The notes under the pieces were generated by a model that saw nothing but the letters and a program-made list of their open reading frames with translations, searched no databases and was not told the origin of the DNA. A program made the translations under genes and the position numbers. From Agarivorans sp. TSD2052 (GTDB lineage: Bacteria > Pseudomonadota > Gammaproteobacteria > Enterobacterales > Celerinatantimonadaceae), in the NCBI RefSeq assembly GCF_023238625.1, contig NZ_CP096670.1, forward strand, positions 2,221,501 through 2,285,500: 64,000 nucleotides of DNA, in the 5' to 3' direction. Of the stretch, positions 54,675-64,000 are shown piece by piece (the first letter of the stretch is position 1; each line of letters begins with the position of its first letter).

Positions 54675-57104
54675 TTATGGTGCAGCAATCACCGAATTAT
54701 CATTAACCACCACAGTGGCGTTTCCAGCATCGGCGCTTACAGCGTAAGAAACAAACTGAGTTTGCATTTCAACCGTCGTTGCTAAGCTCGCTGTAGGTGC
54801 AAGTAGTGAGCTATGCGCGCCAGCGTTAAACCGAATAGCATAACTGCCGGCAGAGGTGACTTCTGTTGCATCTAGGCCCATTGTTTCAATTAGAGGGTTG
54901 GTGCCAACTAATGGCAGTGTCGCTAAACTGTTTGGAATAACTTGGTCGCCAATCACTTCGTGCACCAATACCGGCATTGTTAAGTTAGATTGTGCGTAGT
55001 TTAGTGGGTCAGCTCCGTCGACAACCGTTTGAGCGAGTGAACCAAATACACTGGCAAAAGCTGAATAGTTTGAATCAATGACTAATTGTGCAGCTTCTGG
55101 GTAGGTAGCTTGATAAACAGCAAATTGCTCAAGCGCGGTAGCGGTTTCGTTATCAACAAAACCTAAGCCTGCAGCGACTAGCCCTAAATACCCAGGGTTT
55201 GCCTTAAGTCCTGCTTCAACCGCAGGGCCAAACGAAGGTGAATACTGGAACACTCCAGCTAAGCCACCACCGGGCACGCTAAGAGAGACACTTTGTAAGT
55301 TGTAATCAACTTCCATACCGCTCACCGTCACGGTTTTAGCCATGGACGCTGCACCTACTCCCACAATTGAACCCAACGATAGTCCGACAAAGTGTACTTT
55401 GCTTCCGTCCAACTCAGCAGGAGCCGTGCCAGCTTGCAGGGCCGCACGTAAGGCCAGTATATCGGCACTAGATTGGCGAAGATTTTCGCGAATACTTAAA
55501 AAACTGCCTAAATTTGCAAACACTTGAGCGTCAGCATTAGCGCTAATGTCGGCATTTCCGTCTCCGTTTAAGTCGATACCGCGAGTCCCGTGATACGGTA
55601 AATCCATTGCTAACACTGCGTAACCTTGTGCAGCATAGCTTGCCGCTAATCCAGCGGCTGTTTCTTTAACCGAAGAGATACCATGTTGGAACACCACGAC
55701 TGGCCAGCCATTTGCGGGCATAGTTTGACCGGTTAAGGTTTCATCAGGCAAATAGATATCTACCTGCAAATTAGCCATACTTCTAGTTTCAGGGATCGGG
55801 TTGAATGCCGTTAAATGACGGTGAGAATCAACAGGTTTAGCTTCACCTTCTTCCATGTAGGTCAAACCAACTAAATCAGCTTGAGCTAGCATTTGTGCAG
55901 CAGTGCTAGTATCACTGCCTGCCACTAAGGCGCCAAAACTAGCCACATCAAACCCTTTTGCTCCGGCTTGCGCCCAAAAGCTGCTTGCACTCGCTTGGTC
56001 TGCAAAATCAGCGTTATTTTGTAACAACTGTAAAATTGCAATTGGACTATCTGTTCTCGCTTGTGCCCATCTGTTTACGTCACCGCCGGTTAGGTCAGGG
56101 CTATCTAGATCAGAAAGATAATAAGGAACTGACAAGGTTGACTTAAAATACTTAGCTGCGGCAAAGGCAGGTTGACTGCCACCTAGTGCCACATTCGCTA
56201 CATCTTCAGCTGTAGTGCCGGTATCTACTAATGCAGACATTGGCAACAAACCTTGTAACGCCATACCACCATATATTTGTTGTAAGCTGCTCAACACAGA
56301 GCCCACTGATTGAGTGGTAAACACTGCAGCATAACTCACCGATCCGTTTACGCCTTCAGCAGCTAGCAAACCGTTGTTCCAGTTTGTTAAACCTTTGAGC
56401 TGTTGCACTGTCGCGTTATCTTCGGCCGATGGTGCGGTACTCAACAACTGATAACCCGAACCTGCTTCAACACTTCGTCCGTTTTCATCCAACAGTGAAT
56501 CTGTAATCGCCACCATAAATGACGTAGCTGGGCTCAATGGTTTAAGTGGCGTGACGATAATACTGCCATCACTAAAGGTGGCGATGTAGTCATCCCCGTA
56601 AACTAATTGCTCATCAATACGACAAGTTTGACCAGCAGAAAAACTACCACCATTTTCGGTCACATCTGCACAAGTATCAGCAAAACCAGACGCTCTTACT
56701 TTGTACAATAAAATTCCATCGGGGAAGGTAGCGCTATCCAGTTTGGTATCAATCTCAGCATTGTATTCTGCTTCGTCATCACCGTAACCAAGGGGGATAC
56801 TAAAAGGCACGCTGGTTTGCCAACCATCTAACGCACCCAATACATTGGTAATCGCTTGGTATTCTTGGGTCACCAGTATCGCGGATTCTGCAGGTAAGTT
56901 AATCGTCCCGTCTAAGCTACCGTTAAACAGCAAATTATTTGGTGTTGATACATCACCGGTTAGCGGATTGAATCGAATTTTTACTGAGTTAGGCTCATTT
57001 GGCGTGATATCATTAGTGAAATCGAAGGGCGAGTTGCTACCGCAACCCGTTAGAGTAACAGAAGCAAATAGAGTGACAGCTGTAGCTATTCGGGACAAAC
57101 GCAT
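54675..57104 (-). CDS. VolA/Pla-1 family outer-membrane lipoprotein lipase
   Basis: Large surface or secreted phospholipase/lipase related to Vibrio VolA and Aeromonas Pla-1. The 809 residues have a lipobox ending at Cys21 (LTGC), then an Ig-like or unknown N-terminal half. The hydrolase half (about 455-809) has FQHGISSVKE, MDLPYHGTRGID with a Asp-rich DLNGDGNADI stretch that may bind calcium, and the nucleophile in VGLSLGSIVG. Catalytic His is probably in NAGAHSSLL near the end. In Vibrio, VolA works with a FadL transporter; none is visible here. Confidence 0.85.
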   Translation of the reverse strand: MRLSRIATAVTLFASVTLTGCGSNSPFDFTNDITPNEPNSVKIRFNPLTGDVSTPNNLLFNGSLDGTINLPAESAILVTQEYQAITNVLGALDGWQTSVPFSIPLGYGDDEAEYNAEIDTKLDSATFPDGILLYKVRASGFADTCADVTENGGSFSAGQTCRIDEQLVYGDDYIATFSDGSIIVTPLKPLSPATSFMVAITDSLLDENGRSVEAGSGYQLLSTAPSAEDNATVQQLKGLTNWNNGLLAAEGVNGSVSYAAVFTTQSVGSVLSSLQQIYGGMALQGLLPMSALVDTGTTAEDVANVALGGSQPAFAAAKYFKSTLSVPYYLSDLDSPDLTGGDVNRWAQARTDSPIAILQLLQNNADFADQASASSFWAQAGAKGFDVASFGALVAGSDTSTAAQMLAQADLVGLTYMEEGEAKPVDSHRHLTAFNPIPETRSMANLQVDIYLPDETLTGQTMPANGWPVVVFQHGISSVKETAAGLAASYAAQGYAVLAMDLPYHGTRGIDLNGDGNADISANADAQVFANLGSFLSIRENLRQSSADILALRAALQAGTAPAELDGSKVHFVGLSLGSIVGVGAASMAKTVTVSGMEVDYNLQSVSLSVPGGGLAGVFQYSPSFGPAVEAGLKANPGYLGLVAAGLGFVDNETATALEQFAVYQATYPEAAQLVIDSNYSAFASVFGSLAQTVVDGADPLNYAQSNLTMPVLVHEVIGDQVIPNSLATLPLVGTNPLIETMGLDATEVTSAGSYAIRFNAGAHSSLLAPTASLATTVEMQTQFVSYAVSADAGNATVVVNDNSVIAAP

Positions 57105-57252
57105 ATTAGCAAATTCCTTTTTATAGTATGTTTCTTCAACGAAACCCTAAACGCTTGTTAACATTTTTGCAACAGGTCTAACCAGATGTTAAACACTTGT
57201 TTAATTGTTAATCAAATATTTGTGGACTAACGCACATCTACAGGAACCAAAA

Positions 57253-58014
57253 ATGAGCACGGAAACCTCTCCTCACCTTTTCACCGCTAGCGCTGACGAA
57301 TTAAAAAACAAAGTTATTTTGGTAACCGGAGCCGGCGATGGAATCGGCCGCCAAGCTGCGTTAAGTTTTGCCGCATGTGGCGCTACCGTTATTTTACTCG
57401 GCCGTACGGTGAAAAAGTTAGAAGCTGTTTATGACGAAATTGAAGCCATGAGCGCACCTCAAGCGGCGATCATTCCGCTAGATTTAAACGGTGCCACCCA
57501 ACAACATTACTTAGATATGACTGCCACTATTGAGAATCAATTTGGCCGTTTAGACGGTGCGTTGCTTAATGCCGCTCACTTAGGAGTGTTAAGTCAATAT
57601 GTACAAATCAGCGAAGATCACTGGGATCAACTGATGCAGGTCAACGTAAAGTCGCAGTTTTTGTTAAGCCAAGCGCTGCTTCCCTTAATGGCTAAATCAA
57701 ACCATGCTTCTTTGCTATTCACTTCTTCAAGTGTCGGCAAGCAAGGCAGAGCCTATTGGGGCGGATATAGTGTGTCTAAGTTCGCGATCGAAGGTATGTC
57801 GCAAGTTATCGCCGATGAATACGATAAAACAGGCTTACGCAGTAATTGTATTAATCCAGGTGCAACCCAGACCTTAATGCGCGCAACCGCTTACCCTGGA
57901 GAAGATCCTCAAACCTTAAAAACACCACTCGATATTATGCCTAGCTATTTGTATTTAATGAGTGATGCAAGCATCGGTATCACAGGGCAAAGCATAAACG
58001 CACAGATAAAATAA
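57253..58014 (+). CDS. yciK: YciK family short-chain dehydrogenase
   Basis: Oxidoreductase of the short-chain family; the substrate of YciK is unknown. From ATG 57253, with AGGA seven bases upstream, the 253 residues match E. coli (252). TGAGDGIGRQA, NAAHLG, the SSSVGKQGRA serine region, YSVSK and the NCINPGATQT motif are visible. The longer frame from 57205 has no support. The 148-base gap to the divergent volA-like gene may hold both promoters. Confidence 0.92.
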   Translation: MSTETSPHLFTASADELKNKVILVTGAGDGIGRQAALSFAACGATVILLGRTVKKLEAVYDEIEAMSAPQAAIIPLDLNGATQQHYLDMTATIENQFGRLDGALLNAAHLGVLSQYVQISEDHWDQLMQVNVKSQFLLSQALLPLMAKSNHASLLFTSSSVGKQGRAYWGGYSVSKFAIEGMSQVIADEYDKTGLRSNCINPGATQTLMRATAYPGEDPQTLKTPLDIMPSYLYLMSDASIGITGQSINAQIK

Positions 58015-58031
58015 GCGAAGGCTGAGCAATA

Positions 58032-58934
58032 ATGAGTGCAACCTTTAGAGCAAAAAGTACCTTAGAGCAATGGCGTATCTTTCAGGCGGTGGTTGATTAC
58101 GGCGGTTACGCTCAGGCCGCTAGTCAGCTAAATAAAAGCCAATCATCACTTAATCATGCCGTCAGTAAACTGCAGGGCTTATTGGGTGTTCAACTGCTCG
58201 AAGTTAAGGGCCGAAAAGCGTATTTAACCCCTATGGGTGAAGTCATGCTTAGACGTAGCAAGTTATTAAGCCAAAACATTCAAGAACTTGAACAGTTAGC
58301 CGCTAGTTTAGAGCAAGGCTGGGAGCCAAAACTTACCATAGCTTGCGATATCGTGCAGCCTCAAGTGCCGATAATAAAGGCCCTTAAAGCTTTCTTACCA
58401 GATAGTAGAGGTACCCGTATTGAGATACTAGACACCGTAATTAGTGGTACCGATGATGTCATAGATGAAGCCTCAGTCGATATTGCAATCGCCGCCTCAT
58501 TGCCTAAAGGTGTATTGGGTGAAAAACTATCCACTATAAATATGTTACCCGTGGTACATCGTAACCATCCGCTCGCTAAAATGCCTAAACCCGTATCAAT
58601 AGATGAAGTATTGCAACACGTTCAGTTGGTGATTAGGGACAGCGGCAAAAATCCTCACCAAGATAGGGGTTGGTTACGCGCAGAGCAACGTTGGACATTT
58701 AGTAGTTTTAACCAAGTTATGTCGGTATTAAGTCAAGGCCTTGGTTTTGCCTGGGTACCCGAACACATTGCTGCCCCCTATTTTGAAAAAGACAGTTTAG
58801 TAGAACTCAACATTCAAGGAGGCGCGGCTAAAACCCTCGTCACTTATATGGTTATACCAAGACCCACTCAGCTAGGTCCTGCTGGTCAGCTTTTTTCTAA
58901 ACTGATACAACAACAATGTAAGACAGCACGTTAA
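58032..58934 (+). CDS. LysR family transcriptional regulator
   Basis: DNA-binding regulator of 300 residues with an N-terminal winged HTH (about 10-65, GGYAQAASQLNKSQSSLNHA region) and a C-terminal substrate-binding domain. It stands 17 bases after yciK and nine bases before pxpA on the same strand, so it may be cotranscribed with pxpABC and regulate it. Confidence 0.9.
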   Translation: MSATFRAKSTLEQWRIFQAVVDYGGYAQAASQLNKSQSSLNHAVSKLQGLLGVQLLEVKGRKAYLTPMGEVMLRRSKLLSQNIQELEQLAASLEQGWEPKLTIACDIVQPQVPIIKALKAFLPDSRGTRIEILDTVISGTDDVIDEASVDIAIAASLPKGVLGEKLSTINMLPVVHRNHPLAKMPKPVSIDEVLQHVQLVIRDSGKNPHQDRGWLRAEQRWTFSSFNQVMSVLSQGLGFAWVPEHIAAPYFEKDSLVELNIQGGAAKTLVTYMVIPRPTQLGPAGQLFSKLIQQQCKTAR

Positions 58935-58943
58935 GGACGATTG

Positions 58944-59693
58944 ATGCTTATAAACTGCGATATGGGTGAAAGTTTTGGGGTGTGGTCTATGGGCGTTGAT
59001 GAGTTAGCCATGCCACACATTGATATGGCCAATGTAGCATGTGGTGGTCACGCCTCTGATCCTGACGTAATGAGCAAGACTATTGTCTTAGCCAAACAAC
59101 ACAAGGTTTCCATAGGGGCACATCCTAGTTATGCTGACATCGCAGGTTTTGGTCGACGCCCAATGTTATACAGCCCTGCACAGCTAAGCAGATTATTGGT
59201 CTCTCAAATTGGCAGTTTACAGGCCTTATGTCACTACCATGGTGAAGATGTTGATTATGTTAAACCCCATGGCGCCTTATATAATGATATGCATAAGGAT
59301 GTAGAGATTTTTACAGCGGTAATCAAGGCTGTAGCGAGTTTTAATAAGCCACTTAAACTGATGGTTTCAGCTACCTTAACTAAGGGGTTTGTAGAAGAGA
59401 TTGCCCGCCAGCATCATGTCGAATTAATCAGAGAAGCATTTTGTGACCGTCGTTATCTTAGTAACGGGCAATTACAGGCGCGTACAGAACGAGGCGCCGT
59501 GCTGACTGAGCAGGAAGAGCTACTTAGTCAAGTAAGGTTATTGCTGATGAGTCGCCAACTAAAATGCAATGATGGCAGCTTACTCGCTGTACAGGCAGAT
59601 ACATTGTGTGTGCACGGTGATAATGAAGCGGCGGTCAATCAGATAAAACACATCCGTTCACTAGTGACACTTAATAGCATCAAGTTAGGTTAA
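58944..59693 (+). CDS. pxpA: 5-oxoprolinase subunit A (LamB/YcsF family)
   Basis: One of three subunits of the ATP-dependent 5-oxoprolinase that opens pyroglutamate to glutamate. The 249 residues begin LINCDMGESFGVW and contain ANVACGGHASD, SIGAHPSYAD and VKPHGALYNDM, all family marks. ATG 58944 has AAGGA six bases upstream; TTG at 58941 is less likely. Confidence 0.95.
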   Translation: MLINCDMGESFGVWSMGVDELAMPHIDMANVACGGHASDPDVMSKTIVLAKQHKVSIGAHPSYADIAGFGRRPMLYSPAQLSRLLVSQIGSLQALCHYHGEDVDYVKPHGALYNDMHKDVEIFTAVIKAVASFNKPLKLMVSATLTKGFVEEIARQHHVELIREAFCDRRYLSNGQLQARTERGAVLTEQEELLSQVRLLLMSRQLKCNDGSLLAVQADTLCVHGDNEAAVNQIKHIRSLVTLNSIKLG

Positions 59694-59697
59694 CCAG

Positions 59698-60369
59698 ATG
59701 TTCTGCATGGAGTGGGTGAACGAAGACAGTTTGTTGGTGACGAGTAAGCAAACTCAATATCAAGCTGCCCTCCCGGTATTGGCTAAACAGTTAAAGCTAA
59801 ATATAAGTGGAGTCACTGACGTTATTGTTGCGGCTGACAGCTTGTTATGCATGGTTAATTATACCGCAGATATCCATTCACTAATGACTGCCGTTAGCCA
59901 GTTCCCATTCGACCAAATCGGTTTCACCGAGAGTGCTGAACTTGGCAACACGATAATGGTACCTGCCTGTTATGATTCACGCCTAGCGCCCGATTTAAAT
60001 AGCATAGCTACGCGACTTAATATGGGTACTGAGCAAATCATTGAATTACATCAAGCAAAGCATTATCGAGTAAAAGCCATTGGTTTTATGCCCGGCTTTG
60101 CCTATTTGGCCGGTTTAGATAAGCGAATTCAGCTAAAAAGGAAGGCCATTCCGGCAACCAGTGTGCCAAAAGGAAGCATTGCCATTGCTGAAGACATGAC
60201 CGCGGTTTATCCGGCTGCAAGCCCGGGTGGATGGCATATTATAGGTCGAAGCCCTATGATTTTTTTTAACAAATCGCATTCACCAATGTGCCCATTACAG
60301 GTTGGCGATTCAATAGGCTTTTATAGTATTAGTTATCAAGAGTACCAGCAAATGTTGGACCACCTATGA
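59698..60369 (+). CDS. pxpB: 5-oxoprolinase subunit B (KipI family)
   Basis: Second oxoprolinase subunit. The 223 residues contain the KipI block GFMPGFAYLAGLDKR, VPKGSIAIAED and the YPAASPGGWHIIGR segment. It overlaps pxpC by the four bases ATGA and follows pxpA by four bases. A second in-frame ATG lies at 59707. Confidence 0.95.
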   Translation: MFCMEWVNEDSLLVTSKQTQYQAALPVLAKQLKLNISGVTDVIVAADSLLCMVNYTADIHSLMTAVSQFPFDQIGFTESAELGNTIMVPACYDSRLAPDLNSIATRLNMGTEQIIELHQAKHYRVKAIGFMPGFAYLAGLDKRIQLKRKAIPATSVPKGSIAIAEDMTAVYPAASPGGWHIIGRSPMIFFNKSHSPMCPLQVGDSIGFYSISYQEYQQMLDHL

Positions 60370-61331
60370 TGGCAAAAGCTAACCTTACGCTGTTGCGTAG
60401 CGGCCCCCAAACTTGTGTTGTAGACCAAGGAAGAATCGGCTACCAAGATATTGGTATTAGTCCGGGCGGGGCGGCAGACTTACAAGCCTTTTACTGGGCC
60501 AATAGATTGCTTTCAAATCGAGCTAATGAAGCTTGTCTTGAAATCGCGATTGGTGGCGCGAGCATACAGTTTGAGAAAGCGTGTAGCATTGCAGTATGCG
60601 GCGCTGATACACCGCTTAAAATATTGTCTTCAAAAAACAGTGCTGCTGTGAACGCCGACACTTGGCAAACCATTCAGATAGCAGATGGTGATACCTTGCA
60701 AATTAACCCTGCACGTAGCGGCTTAAGAGCCTATTTGGCAGTGAAGGGAGGGCTAATCGTAAACAAGGAGTTAGGCAGTGCGAGTAGTTCAGTTAAACAA
60801 CTATTAGGACCTTTTGACGGCCGCTGGTTAAAAAACAATGACCGTATTAGTTACCACGATAAGCCGCAAATAGAATACAACATAAGCGCTTCTTCAGCGA
60901 TTCTGCAAACGCCCTATCGCTTCATTCCGAACTACTTAGAACCATTAAATTTAGCGTTAATACCTAGCTATCAATTTCAACAATTTTCCAATCAAGATAT
61001 CGCTTTGTTATGCCAACAAACTTACAAGGTGAGTGATTTAAGTGATCGAATGGGTGTGCGTTTAACCGGACAAGCGTTTAAACATGTCCCCAACAATATT
61101 GAGTCAGAAGCCATCGCCTTAGGAGCGGTACAAGTTCCAGCTAACGGGTTACCAATAATATTGTCGGTCGATAGGCAAACAATAGGAGGCTACAGCAAAC
61201 TGGGCTGTGTATCTCGTTTGAGTTTATACCAACTAAATCAACGTCGTCCTAATCAAACTGTGAAGTTTTATCTAAGCTCTTGGGAAGTTGAACATGAAAA
61301 GTGGTCAGCCTTCCAACAGTTTTTTAGTTAA
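60366..61331 (+). CDS. pxpC: 5-oxoprolinase subunit C (KipA family)
   Basis: Third oxoprolinase subunit, biotin-carboxylase-like fold without biotin attachment. The 321 residues show GYQDIGISPGGAADL near 25, LEIAIGGASIQF, RAYLAVKGG and LSVDRQTIGGYSKLG near 270. Overlap with pxpB suggests coupled translation. Confidence 0.95.
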   Translation: MMAKANLTLLRSGPQTCVVDQGRIGYQDIGISPGGAADLQAFYWANRLLSNRANEACLEIAIGGASIQFEKACSIAVCGADTPLKILSSKNSAAVNADTWQTIQIADGDTLQINPARSGLRAYLAVKGGLIVNKELGSASSSVKQLLGPFDGRWLKNNDRISYHDKPQIEYNISASSAILQTPYRFIPNYLEPLNLALIPSYQFQQFSNQDIALLCQQTYKVSDLSDRMGVRLTGQAFKHVPNNIESEAIALGAVQVPANGLPIILSVDRQTIGGYSKLGCVSRLSLYQLNQRRPNQTVKFYLSSWEVEHEKWSAFQQFFS

Positions 61332-61397
61332 TTGAACTCATTATTAACCCGAATAATGCTTCATCTTGCTTGTCTCGCGCTAAAATTGACAGGCGTT

Positions 61398-63242
61398 TTA
61401 AAACCTTAGCCAATATCGAAAACTATTAATCACATGTTCTACTTGGTTAAGTTGCTGAAGGTTCTCGATGGTGGCGATAGCCATTTCAGGTGAATCTGTC
61501 ACTACTCCGTCAACCCGTAGATAGAACAAACGCTCTACATCAGCGGCGTTGTTCACGGTCCACACATGTACTTGCTGGCCTCTTTGTTGAGCACTCAATA
61601 GTCGCCAAGCGCTAACCCACTGCTGATTAACGATCAGCATATCAACATTTTGTTGTAACTTCGTTTCGCCAAAACTTGCTGCTGCAATAAACGCAATGCT
61701 CACCCTTTCAGCTAACAGACTGCCTTTCACTTTTTGTTTTACAGCGTTAAGTAATTCCACATCTAAGCTACTGATAATAACGGGGTGCTGAAAGTGTTGC
61801 AGCGCGTCTACAACGGCTGGTACTAAATCCATAGCGCGATCGTAGCGTTTCAATTCGATATTAAGGGTTATATTACCGGCACTTTGCTCTAGCCACTCGG
61901 AAAGAGGCTGCGGTTTTTCCAAGCCCGCTGACACAAATGCATTTTGAATCTCCTTAAAGGTACTCAAATATACAATTTCAGAACTACCGGTAAGCCTACG
62001 AAGATCTCTATCATGGACGACTGCTATTTGACCATCGCTAGTCAATTGCACATCTATTTCTGTCACGGCTAAGCCAAGATCTATAGATTGATGCAAACCT
62101 TCCAAACTGTTTTCTGGTGCTAACCACCCGCCCGCTCGATGTCCCATAATGGTAAAATCGCTTGGAGCGGCAAAGCGTTGGCTGAAGCCATCTACATCGT
62201 CTGCCAACTGACTAACCCCCACTAACAGAATAGCCAATAGCATTAATCTAAAACCTAAATGTAAACTGTGGTTTTCTTTGAGGACTCGTTGGTGTTCGCT
62301 ATGTAACTCTCCACCTCGTTTTTTCACTAAGACTTTAAACATATAAAATTGAATACTAGCGTATAGCCAAGTGTCCAAAAAACTTAATATTGAACCACCA
62401 GCGAGCACCACAAAACTAAATACGAAAAGCTCTGTACTCGTTACATCTTCTGGTGCCCACCAATCTAAGCTAAAGCGTAATACCCAGATACTTACCGCTA
62501 TCAACATCAAAAACACCAATGCTCTTAACGCTAACCAAACAATGTTTAATCCCAAAATAAGTTTTCTCTGGCCAACACTTAGCTTGGTTGAATCTGTTAG
62601 CTGCTTACCCAAAGGTTGTTTCTGCAGCATGCAAAATGGCAATGCAAACCACCAATTAAGCCACTTACTGCCAAGCCAAAGCGCTAACGGGATCCCTCCA
62701 AGGGATAAAGCCGAGAAGTAAATCCATACCTGGCCTCGTTGTTGATCAAGATAATAATTAATATCCCAATCCGCTAACATAAAACCAAATAGCCATCGCC
62801 CAATAAATAGTAGCGTACAGCTAATACTTATCAGCAAGGCTGACTGCATAAATGCTAATCGAGCGATTAGCCAAGAACGTTGAATTAACAGCCTAATAGC
62901 TTGAGAAATCGAGCGTTTGTTGACCTCATGTTGCGCTAACAAGAGGGTTACGACGCCTTGTTGCAAAAAGAAATTGAATAGCGACATCGCCACCAACCAA
63001 ATAGCAAACAAGTAACCGACGGGCGATAAGAAAAATCCAAGCAACTCTTGATTAGCGACTCCTCCTAGCCCATGCCAAGACATCAAAGACTCGCTAACAA
63101 CAATAGATAAGGGCGCAAATAAAGCTAACCAGCATGCTTGAACTAATAGATAGGCTGAGAACATCGCTATTCCACGATGCCTGATTGAATTCAGCAAGTA
63201 GTATGAAAAATGTCGAGTTCTATGGAACAACGGGGTAAACAT
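61398..63242 (-). CDS. Glycerophosphodiester phosphodiesterase with membrane domain
   Basis: From ATG 63242 (7 bases after cutC) the product has 614 residues. The N-terminal ~350 residues have about eight membrane helices (GPDPase_memb type). The C-terminal part (from about 375) is a GDPD TIM-barrel with MGHRAGGWLAPENS, VTEIDVQLTSDG and VVHDRDLRR, holding the catalytic His pair and Glu/Asp ligands. It should cleave glycerophosphodiesters to glycerol-3-phosphate near the membrane; a lipid substrate is also possible. A longer frame from 63281 overlaps cutC. Confidence 0.87.
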   Translation of the reverse strand: MFTPLFHRTRHFSYYLLNSIRHRGIAMFSAYLLVQACWLALFAPLSIVVSESLMSWHGLGGVANQELLGFFLSPVGYLFAIWLVAMSLFNFFLQQGVVTLLLAQHEVNKRSISQAIRLLIQRSWLIARLAFMQSALLISISCTLLFIGRWLFGFMLADWDINYYLDQQRGQVWIYFSALSLGGIPLALWLGSKWLNWWFALPFCMLQKQPLGKQLTDSTKLSVGQRKLILGLNIVWLALRALVFLMLIAVSIWVLRFSLDWWAPEDVTSTELFVFSFVVLAGGSILSFLDTWLYASIQFYMFKVLVKKRGGELHSEHQRVLKENHSLHLGFRLMLLAILLVGVSQLADDVDGFSQRFAAPSDFTIMGHRAGGWLAPENSLEGLHQSIDLGLAVTEIDVQLTSDGQIAVVHDRDLRRLTGSSEIVYLSTFKEIQNAFVSAGLEKPQPLSEWLEQSAGNITLNIELKRYDRAMDLVPAVVDALQHFQHPVIISSLDVELLNAVKQKVKGSLLAERVSIAFIAAASFGETKLQQNVDMLIVNQQWVSAWRLLSAQQRGQQVHVWTVNNAADVERLFYLRVDGVVTDSPEMAIATIENLQQLNQVEHVINSFRYWLRF

Positions 63243-63249
63243 CGCTTCA

Positions 63250-64000
63250 TTAAGCCCTTGTAAGTAAATCGGCCATTGCAAGTACTTGAGCGGTATCTAC
63301 TGTTTGTCTGCTCAATTCTTTCGCTAGGTCTTTAGACGCCGCCATCGCGAGTGAGTAACGAGTGTCAAATAAAGTATTCAACGGTTTAGCCGCGGCACTA
63401 TGGAAAAACCGAAGCCCCTTGTTGACTAAAAATTGAATATTGTGGGCCCTTACGCCACCAGCGGCAATCCACTCTAATGCCGGTTGAGCATCTTGAAGCT
63501 CAAGTAGCAATGGTAATCCCCCCTCAATATTGTTGCTTTGGCCAGAACTCAATACTCGATTAAAGCCGATGTCAGCAATAAGCTGTGCCGCTTGTATAGG
63601 AGCGGCGACACAGTCAAAGGCCCTATGGAAAGTTACTTTTGTATCGCCACATGCATCAACCAGTTTTTGGTTTGCCGCTACATCTAGGCTAGCGTCTGGA
63701 CTCAAGCAACCGGTTACTACTCCGGAATAACCAAGTTCTTTAATCAGTTCAATATCCCTTATCATTTGCTCAATTTCATCTGGCAAGTAACAGAAATCTC
63801 CGCCTCTAGGGCGAACCATGACTACGATAGGTAGCTGTTTTAGATATTTTTGTGCTTGTTTTAAGGCGCCATAACTTGGCGTAACACCGCCGTCATTTTG
63901 GCCAGCGCAGAATTCGATCCGATCGGCTCCGCCACGAATAGCACTTTCAATATCATCTAGACTATAACAACAGATTTCTAAGCTCTGAGGGCTGAGGGCT
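63250..64000 (-). CDS. cutC: CutC family protein (5' end at window edge)
   Basis: TIM-barrel protein once linked to copper tolerance; its function is disputed. The frame is open to the last base, so the first few residues are outside the window; 249 are visible, against 248 in E. coli. LEICCYSLDDIESA, GGADRIEFCAGQNDGGVTPS, MVRPRGGDFCY, TFHRAFD and AAGGVRAHN match the family. An internal ATG at 63819 would lose the first strand and is not the start. Confidence 0.93.
   Translation of the reverse strand, partial: ALSPQSLEICCYSLDDIESAIRGGADRIEFCAGQNDGGVTPSYGALKQAQKYLKQLPIVVMVRPRGGDFCYLPDEIEQMIRDIELIKELGYSGVVTGCLSPDASLDVAANQKLVDACGDTKVTFHRAFDCVAAPIQAAQLIADIGFNRVLSSGQSNNIEGGLPLLLELQDAQPALEWIAAGGVRAHNIQFLVNKGLRFFHSAAAKPLNTLFDTRYSLAMAASKDLAKELSRQTVDTAQVLAMADLLTRA

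Overview
The window is 64 kb of chromosomal DNA from a gammaproteobacterium. Gene order points to a marine Alteromonadales/Vibrionales relative; an Agarivorans-like genus is my best guess, but the sequence alone does not prove it. Base composition is moderately AT-rich and fairly even. Most of the window is core genome in blocks also known from E. coli. I see no insertion sequence, prophage, CRISPR array or rRNA operon.

Layout. 1-9.8 kb: the 3' end of rnb, then prc-proQ and an SOS-controlled yebG-msrC pair on the minus strand, facing a plus-strand letA1-letA2-letB-rsmF lipid-transport and rRNA-methylation group. 9.8-20.3 kb: one long minus-strand run, yceD-rpmF-plsX-fabH-fabD-fabG-acpP-fabF-pabC-mltG-tmk-holB-tatD, covering fatty acid/phospholipid synthesis, folate, peptidoglycan and DNA replication. 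20.3-25.3 kb: maf (yceF type), rluC and rne; rne has a structured leader and a 13-copy tandem repeat in its C-terminal coding part. 25.7-34.9 kb: minus-strand ruvA-ruvB, ybgC-tolQRAB-pal-cpoB, six tRNA-Lys genes and nadA, the same order as in enterobacteria. 34.9-40 kb: a tetR-adaptor-RND efflux operon. 40-49 kb: the most accessory part. It holds rssA, a YeiH-type transporter, small and unknown membrane or periplasmic proteins, a class 3 lipase, an alpha/beta hydrolase overlapping an M14-type peptidase, an orphan histidine kinase beside a membrane-anchored coiled-coil protein, and a divergent MTHFR-like protein. 49-64 kb: topA, a solitary astB, sohB, a VolA-type lipoprotein lipase, yciK, a LysR-pxpABC 5-oxoproline cluster, a membrane glycerophosphodiester phosphodiesterase, and the start-truncated cutC.

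How the genes work together. The fab run supplies acyl chains and PlsX hands them to phospholipid synthesis. LetAB and Tol-Pal maintain the envelope, and SohB, Prc and MltG process envelope proteins and peptidoglycan. LexA boxes tie ruvAB and yebG(-msrC) to DNA damage. Several start codons were moved from the longest reading frame to internal starts on the basis of Shine-Dalgarno sequences and family length. TTG starts are frequent here.

No clear undescribed system stands out. The best leads are the rne repeat, a pabC start codon lying inside the fabF terminator, the kinase/coiled-coil pair, the overlapping hydrolase-peptidase pair, the MTHFR-like protein lacking the usual catalytic Glu motif, and a possible small RNA between rne and nadA.
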